Assembly (NCBI RefSeq): GCF_000378425.1 | Contig: NZ_KB899811.1 | Location: 124,001-188,000 of the forward strand | DNA length: 64,000 bases | From: Cohnella laeviribosi DSM 21336 | GTDB lineage: Bacteria; Bacillota; Bacilli; Paenibacillales; Paenibacillaceae | Direction of reading: 5' to 3' | Shown: positions 59,382-64,000 of the stretch, piece by piece | Numbering within the stretch: position 1 is the first letter of the stretch | Layout of the letters: the number at the start of each line of letters is the position of its first letter | Translations under genes and position numbers: made by a program | The notes under the pieces: generated by a model | What the model saw: the letters and a program-made list of their open reading frames with translations, nothing else | Database searches by the model: none | What the model was told of the DNA's origin: nothing

Positions 59382-60488
59382 ATGAAGAAACTCAAGATTG
59401 GCATCATCGGCTGCGGCGGAATTGCGAACAACAAACACATGCCCTCGCTCGCCAAGCTGAATCACCTGGCCGAGATGGTCGCGTTCTGCGACATCATCCA
59501 TGAAAAAGCTGTCAGCGCCGCGCAAAAATTCGGAACGCCGGACGCGAAAGTTTACACGGATTATCGCGAATTGCTGGCAAATGAAGAAGTCGACGTCGTG
59601 CATATCTGCACGCCGAACGTATCCCATCGCGAGATCACGGTGGCGGCCTTCGCGGCAGGCAAGCACGTCATGTGCGAAAAACCGATGGCGCATACAGCCG
59701 AAGACGCCCAACACATGATTGACGCCTGGAAGAAATCCGGCAAGATGTTCACGATCGGTTACCAGAACCGGTTCCGGCCCGAAGTGCAAATGTTGAAGAA
59801 CTGCTGCGAGAACGGAGAATTGGGCGAAATCTACTACGGCAAAGCCCATGCGGTTCGCCGGAGGGCGGTACCCAACTGGGGAGTGTTCCTGGACAAAGAC
59901 AAGCAGGGTGGCGGTCCGCTGATCGACATCGGCACCCACGCGCTGGATCTGACCCTCTGGTTCATGGACAATTACGAGCCGTACAGCGTATCGGGCACGG
60001 TATTCCATAAGCTGGGTTCGCTGCCAGAAGCCGTGGGCGGCAACATGTGGGGCCCCTGGGACCATACAAAATATGAAGTTGAAGATTCCGCCTTCGGCTA
60101 CGTGAAGATGAAAAACGGAGCGCTGATTTACATCGAGGCCTCCTGGGCGCTCAACATCCTGGAATCCAAGGAGGCATCGGCCACCTTGTGCGGTACGAAG
60201 GCAGGCGCGGAAATCCGTTCCGGGATGTCGTATCCGGTGGACAATCTCATCTTCAACCGGGTCAAGGCGGGCATGCTGGTGGAGGAATCGCTGACGCCGA
60301 AAGGCAATGTGGCCTATTTCGAAGGCGTCCATGAGCCGCCGGGAATTGCCGAGGCCAGACAGTGGCTGACAGCCATCATCGAAGACAGAGAGCCGCTGGT
60401 CAAACCGGAACAGACCTTCGTCGTAACCAAGATTCTCGATGCCGTCTATCGTTCGGCAAGAGAAGGCAAAGAAATCATTCTGGGCTGA
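59382..60488 (+). CDS. Gfo/Idh/MocA-family NAD(P)-dependent oxidoreductase (C3-oxidation candidate)
   Basis: The 368-aa protein has a Rossmann domain (IGIIGCGGIANNKHMPSL, 7-24), the catalytic-region EKPMAHT with Lys100, and a C-terminal domain with GGPLIDIGTHALDLTLWF (Asp182, His186). In C-glycoside-degrading clusters (dgp and car systems) such an enzyme oxidises the glucose 3-OH so that the C-C or C-O bond can be cleaved by elimination. ATG 59382 follows AAGGAAGG. Position before the DUF6379 and TIM-barrel genes supports that role. Confidence 0.83.
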   Translation: MKKLKIGIIGCGGIANNKHMPSLAKLNHLAEMVAFCDIIHEKAVSAAQKFGTPDAKVYTDYRELLANEEVDVVHICTPNVSHREITVAAFAAGKHVMCEKPMAHTAEDAQHMIDAWKKSGKMFTIGYQNRFRPEVQMLKNCCENGELGEIYYGKAHAVRRRAVPNWGVFLDKDKQGGGPLIDIGTHALDLTLWFMDNYEPYSVSGTVFHKLGSLPEAVGGNMWGPWDHTKYEVEDSAFGYVKMKNGALIYIEASWALNILESKEASATLCGTKAGAEIRSGMSYPVDNLIFNRVKAGMLVEESLTPKGNVAYFEGVHEPPGIAEARQWLTAIIEDREPLVKPEQTFVVTKILDAVYRSAREGKEIILG

Positions 60489-60510
60489 GCCCAACGGGGA
60501 GGAATCCATT

Positions 60511-60987
60511 TTGCTGGATCGTTATCTGGTCAGACTGGACAGTCTTGAAAATGTCTATGACAAGAACGGAAAAGCTGTCGGGTTCAAGTTTGCTGTCCGC
60601 AATGCCAATTACAGAGGGAATTTTCTTTCCCTCCACAATGGTTATTACATCAAAATGGACGGGGTCGTGTACCCGAGGGAAGTGCAGAAGTTCGAAGTGA
60701 ACGGAAAGCCGCCGAGGAGCTTCGAGGAGCTCAAGAAAGCGGTGTACGAGCATTGGGATTACGATGACGAGGGAATCGTGTATGTCGAGAAAGAGGGTGG
60801 TCTGGCCCCGGGCAAGCACATTCTGGAGTTCCAGCAATCCATTCTGGCGGCATATGGATACATGCCCACGGATGAGGAATGGGTGAAAAATCCGCCCGTT
60901 CCCGGATCCGGAGCCGGTTCGGACAAGACGACGCAAATTGTGACCTTTGAGTTGGAACTGAAAGAAGGGGGCCCGAACAATGGCTGA
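60511..60987 (+). CDS. DUF6379 protein, C-glycoside deglycosidase beta-subunit-like
   Basis: The 158-aa protein is beta-rich, with YRGNFLSLHNGYYIKMDGVVYPREVQ near 30-57 and GGLAPGKHILEFQQSI near 100. That is the pattern of DUF6379, recognised as the beta subunit of C-glycoside deglycosidases (DgpB/CarB-type), which pairs with a TIM-barrel alpha subunit. I use TTG 60511, 8 nt after GGGGAGG. An upstream in-frame ATG lies in the preceding gene. The stop overlaps the next start by 8 nt, as expected for subunits made in equal amounts. Confidence 0.75.
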   Translation: MLDRYLVRLDSLENVYDKNGKAVGFKFAVRNANYRGNFLSLHNGYYIKMDGVVYPREVQKFEVNGKPPRSFEELKKAVYEHWDYDDEGIVYVEKEGGLAPGKHILEFQQSILAAYGYMPTDEEWVKNPPVPGSGAGSDKTTQIVTFELELKEGGPNNG

Positions 60988-62110
60988 AATCAAACGCGGG
61001 GTATCGTTTTACAGCTACCAGCAAACCCAGTTTTTCAAGCAACTGGACCTGGAAGGGCAAATCCGCGAAGTCACGCAAAATCTGAACGGCGCGGACGGGA
61101 TCGAGATTCTGGATGAAATGTCCATCCGCAGATACCCCAATCCCACCGATGAATTCGTGAAGCAATGGCACTCGTGGCTTGAAAAATACAAAGCGGTTCC
61201 CGTCACGATGGATGTTTTCATGGACGTCCTGCAGTTCCGCGACCACGTGATGACCTACCATGAATGCGCGGAAAGATTGAAGGGGGACATCCGTCTCGCG
61301 AAGAAGCTCGGGTTCAAGAATGTCAGAACCTTGTCCGTTGTCCCGATCGAGATCCTGATTGAAGCCTTGCCCGTGGCGGAAGAGCTCGACATCAGAATCG
61401 GCAAGGAAATTCACAATCCGATTCCGTTGACCGGCAAATCCGTCCAGGAAATTGTCGAATACGTGGACAAGACGGGCACCAAGCATCTGGGAATCGTTCC
61501 CGACATGGGCATCTTCCAGTTCCAGCCGGCCGAGCCGACCCTGGAATATATGATCCGGCAAGGGGCCAGCAGGGAATCGACCGAAGTTCTGACCGAGGCG
61601 TGCCTCGAGATCCGGGAGAAGAAAGGGCCGTTGAGCGGAATCGATCTGTCTTTGGAGACGGCGGGGAACATCAAGGTTCGCTTCCATCAATATCTGAAAA
61701 ACGGGACTGTGGAAAAATACTTCAAGGATGCCTTCGATGCGGTTATCGAGTACGCCAACGCCCGACTGAAAAATCCGACGACCATGGACTACGAAGTGGT
61801 GCTGCAGGCATTGATGTATTCCCGCACCAAACCGGAGGATCTGGAGCCTCTGGTGCCCTATATCGTTTCGATCCACGGAAAATTCCTCCACATGACGGCA
61901 ATTCCCGGACGATCGGGACAATACGAGGACAAATGCATTGATTATGAAGGACCCATCGCGGTATTGAAGAAGGCCGGATATTCCGGCTATATCAACTCCG
62001 AATACGAGGGACAGCGCTACTATCAGGACTTGCCGTTCGAGCAGCTGGCTGACGAAGTGGACCAGGTGCGCAAGCATCAGGAAATGCTGAAGCGTCTGAT
62101 CGAACAATAA
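60980..62110 (+). CDS. TIM-barrel isomerase-like protein, C-glycoside deglycosidase alpha-subunit-like
   Basis: The 376-aa protein is of the sugar phosphate isomerase/epimerase (xylose-isomerase-like) fold. Likely metal ligands are Glu143 and His145 (GKEIHNP), Asp175 (VPDMGIF), His299 (VSIHGKF) and Glu341 (INSEYEG). With the DUF6379 partner encoded immediately before, it matches the alpha subunit of C-glycoside deglycosidases, which removes the sugar from 3-oxo-glycosides. A plain isomerase remains possible. Start ATG 60980. Confidence 0.8.
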   Translation: MAEIKRGVSFYSYQQTQFFKQLDLEGQIREVTQNLNGADGIEILDEMSIRRYPNPTDEFVKQWHSWLEKYKAVPVTMDVFMDVLQFRDHVMTYHECAERLKGDIRLAKKLGFKNVRTLSVVPIEILIEALPVAEELDIRIGKEIHNPIPLTGKSVQEIVEYVDKTGTKHLGIVPDMGIFQFQPAEPTLEYMIRQGASRESTEVLTEACLEIREKKGPLSGIDLSLETAGNIKVRFHQYLKNGTVEKYFKDAFDAVIEYANARLKNPTTMDYEVVLQALMYSRTKPEDLEPLVPYIVSIHGKFLHMTAIPGRSGQYEDKCIDYEGPIAVLKKAGYSGYINSEYEGQRYYQDLPFEQLADEVDQVRKHQEMLKRLIEQ

Positions 62111-62131
62111 TCCGGATGTGTGGAGGACAAC

Positions 62132-63331
62132 ATGCAACGCTGCCAGTATGCGTATATTGGAACATGGGGCGCCGATCTCCAGGGCCAGGAGAAAAAGCAG
62201 CAAGCTTCGGGGGGCGGCATCAAAATTTACAGGGTGAATCCGGACGGCGCCTTCCAATATGTCGCCACGGTTTCGCCCGAAGTCAACGCCGGCATCATCC
62301 ATATCTCTCCTGACCGACGCTATCTGTATACGACCGATGAACGGAAGGATCTCAACGGGAAGTACGGCAACGGCGGCGGGGTGTGCGCCTATCGGATCAA
62401 CCAGGAGGACGGAACACTTGAATTTCTCAATGCCGTCTCTTCCGTTGGCCCCTACCCCTGTTATGTCGTTGCGGACCGGGAAAACAAATATGCATTCGTG
62501 GCCAATCACGGCAACCATGAAGACGTTGTGACGAAAGTCCGGATCACGCCGGACGGGAAATATGAAGCCGTCAGGGTCTATGATGACGGAAGCATCGCCA
62601 TGTTCCTGATCAAGGCGGATGGAAGTCTCGGGGAGTGTTGCGATGTCAAGATTCTGGAAGGGAAGAGCGTCGACGGGTATTTCCAGCGCTCTCCCCACCC
62701 CCACTCCGTCTGGATCGATCCGACGAATCGGTTTCTGATCATCGGCGACAAGGGCGCCGACAGCGTGATCGTGTATCGCATCGATTACCGCAACGGGAAA
62801 TTGATCGAGGCATCCGTCTTCAAATCGTTGCCCGGTTCCGGGCCCAGGCACATTGCGTTTCACCCGGAGCTCCCCGTGATGTATGTCAACAACGAGATCA
62901 ACAGCACGGTGAATGCCTTCCGGTTCGATTTTGACACGGGATCGATCGAACTCATCGATACGGCAAGGACCATACCGGATCCCTATATTCCGCCGGACCC
63001 GCTGGATCATTTTGCTTCAAACGCGACGGCGGACATGAGGGTGCATCGCACGGGAAAATTTCTGTATGTCAGCAACCGAGGGCACAACAGCATTGCCTCT
63101 TACGAAATCGATCGCGCCGGAAAGTTGAAGCTGATCGGATTTACTCCGACCAATGGGCAGATCCCGCGCGCGATCAATTTCGATTTGACCGGGGACAAGC
63201 TGTATGCGGTCAATCAGCGGACCGGAAACATCGTCGAATTTCTGGTCGATGAATCGACCGGAGAACTGACTCCGACCGGGAATGAACTGAGGCTGAGCAA
63301 TCCGGTCTGCATACAGTTCGCGCAATTCTGA
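62132..63331 (+). CDS. Lactonase-family beta-propeller protein (6-phosphogluconolactonase/YkgB-like)
   Basis: The 399-aa protein has the repeated propeller strands of the lactonase family: YAYIGTWGADLQG, GIIHISPDRRYLYTTDE, YVVADRENKYAFVANHGN, SPHPHSVWIDPTNRFLIIGDKGAD, GPRHIAFHPELPVMYVNNE and RVHRTGKFLYVSNRGHNSI. Members hydrolyse sugar lactones or bind them. Here it may open a lactone from the oxidised sugar (inference). ATG 62132 follows GTGGAGG. It is the last gene of the operon. Confidence 0.85.
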   Translation: MQRCQYAYIGTWGADLQGQEKKQQASGGGIKIYRVNPDGAFQYVATVSPEVNAGIIHISPDRRYLYTTDERKDLNGKYGNGGGVCAYRINQEDGTLEFLNAVSSVGPYPCYVVADRENKYAFVANHGNHEDVVTKVRITPDGKYEAVRVYDDGSIAMFLIKADGSLGECCDVKILEGKSVDGYFQRSPHPHSVWIDPTNRFLIIGDKGADSVIVYRIDYRNGKLIEASVFKSLPGSGPRHIAFHPELPVMYVNNEINSTVNAFRFDFDTGSIELIDTARTIPDPYIPPDPLDHFASNATADMRVHRTGKFLYVSNRGHNSIASYEIDRAGKLKLIGFTPTNGQIPRAINFDLTGDKLYAVNQRTGNIVEFLVDESTGELTPTGNELRLSNPVCIQFAQF

Positions 63332-63340
63332 AACGCCGGA

Positions 63341-63369
63341 AAGCCTGGGCCGCGGCGCCCAGGCTTTTT
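63341..63369. terminator. Bidirectional intrinsic terminator
   Basis: GCCTGGGC (63343-63350) pairs with GCCCAGGC (63357-63364) and is flanked by AA and TTTTT. It lies between convergent genes. Confidence 0.85.
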
Positions 63370-63390
63370 CGGTTCAACAGTATCCGCATG

Positions 63391-64000
63391 TCATGGATCC
63401 CGGCTCACCGAACCGAGAAATCGGCGGCATTCCGAATAGGTATATTTCCCCTGAACTTTTCCGTTTGCAATGATGCAATAGCTGTCCGCAAGGTCGGCGT
63501 ACGGTTCAATGGTGGAAGCAAAGATACAGATCGCCCTCCCGTTTTCGGTCATGCGGCGCAGCTGCTCCTGGATGACATATACGGTTTCATGGCTGAGCAG
63601 CAGATCGGGATTCATCAGCAGGAGAACATTCCATTTCTGGATTTGAATACGGTACAGATAAATGGCTGTCGCTTCCGCCTGGCTCAGCTTGTGAATGTTG
63701 AAATCGAAATTGAAGTTGCGGTCGCGGTACAGTTTCAAAAAATCCGTCATGATTTGTCTTTTCTGCCTGGCGCTGACCATGCCGAAACGAGAAATGCGGG
63801 GAAAGGCGGACAAGCAGAGATTGTCCTTCAGGTCCAGGCTTTTGATGATCTTATCGCCCGGCTCGTCGACCGCGACACAGACCGATGAACGTGCTTTCGC
63901 GATATTTCGGATCACTTTGCCGTCAACGATGAAATGCCCGGTGTATTTCACTTTTCCCGCAAGGGCATCGATGAGGTTGGCGTTCGTCGAATGGGAGAGA
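63391..64000 (-). CDS. ABC-ATPase-like protein with degenerate nucleotide-binding motifs, partial
   Basis: The frame is open to the right end, so the N-terminus is missing. It reads as an RbsA-type ATPase half. HSTNANLIDALAGKV stands where Walker A should be (no GxGKS/T), then VCVAVDEPGDKIIKSLDLKDNL, a signature remnant HKLSQAEATAIYLY, a Walker B-like LLLMNPD without the catalytic Glu, and ASTIEPYADLAD for the H-loop. It ends VSRDP. It looks structurally intact but catalytically impaired, perhaps a regulatory or partner subunit (inference). Confidence 0.65.
   Translation of the reverse strand, partial: LSHSTNANLIDALAGKVKYTGHFIVDGKVIRNIAKARSSVCVAVDEPGDKIIKSLDLKDNLCLSAFPRISRFGMVSARQKRQIMTDFLKLYRDRNFNFDFNIHKLSQAEATAIYLYRIQIQKWNVLLLMNPDLLLSHETVYVIQEQLRRMTENGRAICIFASTIEPYADLADSYCIIANGKVQGKYTYSECRRFLGSVSRDP

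Noticed and set aside
60731-63010. A 759-codon open frame on the minus strand across the catabolic operon
   Set aside because: It is the antisense reading of three well-supported genes, has no ribosome-binding site or recognisable domain, and is rich in Arg, His and Asp as expected of a shadow frame.

Overview
The window looks like chromosome of an endospore-forming, moderately high-GC Bacillota, most likely Paenibacillaceae (Paenibacillus/Cohnella type). Supporting signs are strong AGGAGG ribosome-binding sites, frequent TTG and GTG starts, and spore or Bacillota markers: a YjcZ-type 30-aa protein, a PdaA-type cortex de-N-acetylase, YtpB, CshA, a 6S RNA and YkoP. Genus and species are inferred from gene content only.

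Region 1 (1-40.9 kb) is ordinary housekeeping chromosome in short operons separated by strong hairpin terminators. It holds the end of rarA, a CNNM/CorC-type transporter with a switch-like leader, a MatE/MFS pair, ytpB, pfkA, a DUF4015 hydrolase, YitT, the DEAD-box helicase cshA, a DUF624 protein, 6S RNA, tpx, rhomboid, LysR, YugP, MerR, amt with a GlnD-like DUF294 protein and an exonuclease, a JAMM protease, a second MFS pump, a TlpA-like thioredoxin, cimA, dinB, fer, an L,D-transpeptidase, pyrD, a small alarmone synthetase, an RsuA-type pseudouridine synthase, an SDR, RsmF, a diguanylate cyclase, a glycosyltransferase, a YkvI-like membrane protein, a lipoprotein and xpt. About 980 bases at 37.9-38.86 kb carry no gene but hold several small repeats.

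Region 2 (41.2-49 kb) is bounded by two identical tRNA-Leu(CAG) genes in opposite orientation. Between them lie pdaA, ykoP and a five-gene module: histidine kinase and response regulator, divergent from an ABC ATPase and two ABC-2 permeases. The module has the layout of a LnrJK/LnrLMN (linearmycin-resistance type) system. A perfect palindrome sits in its divergent promoter region.

Region 3 (49-50.7 kb) is a mobile-element graveyard. It holds two IS3-family remnants, an IS110-family remnant and the 3' end of a group II intron (maturase tail plus domains V and VI).

Region 4 (50.7-64 kb) is an accessory catabolic island. The core is one probable operon on the + strand: sugar-type substrate-binding lipoprotein, RbsA-like ATPase, RbsC-like permease, Gfo/Idh/MocA oxidoreductase, a DUF6379 protein, a TIM-barrel isomerase-like protein and a beta-propeller lactonase. 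Oxidoreductase plus DUF6379 plus TIM barrel is the enzyme set known for C-glycoside deglycosylation: oxidation of the sugar at C3 followed by cleavage of the C-C bond by an alpha/beta complex. I infer that this locus imports and breaks a C-glycoside or related glycoside, and that the lactonase handles a sugar-lactone product. Upstream are a LysR/MFS divergent pair and an AraC regulator divergent from an unusual 471-aa di-iron ferritin-like protein. Downstream, an ABC-ATPase-like gene with degenerate nucleotide-binding motifs runs off the window. This locus is the best candidate for an unusual system here.
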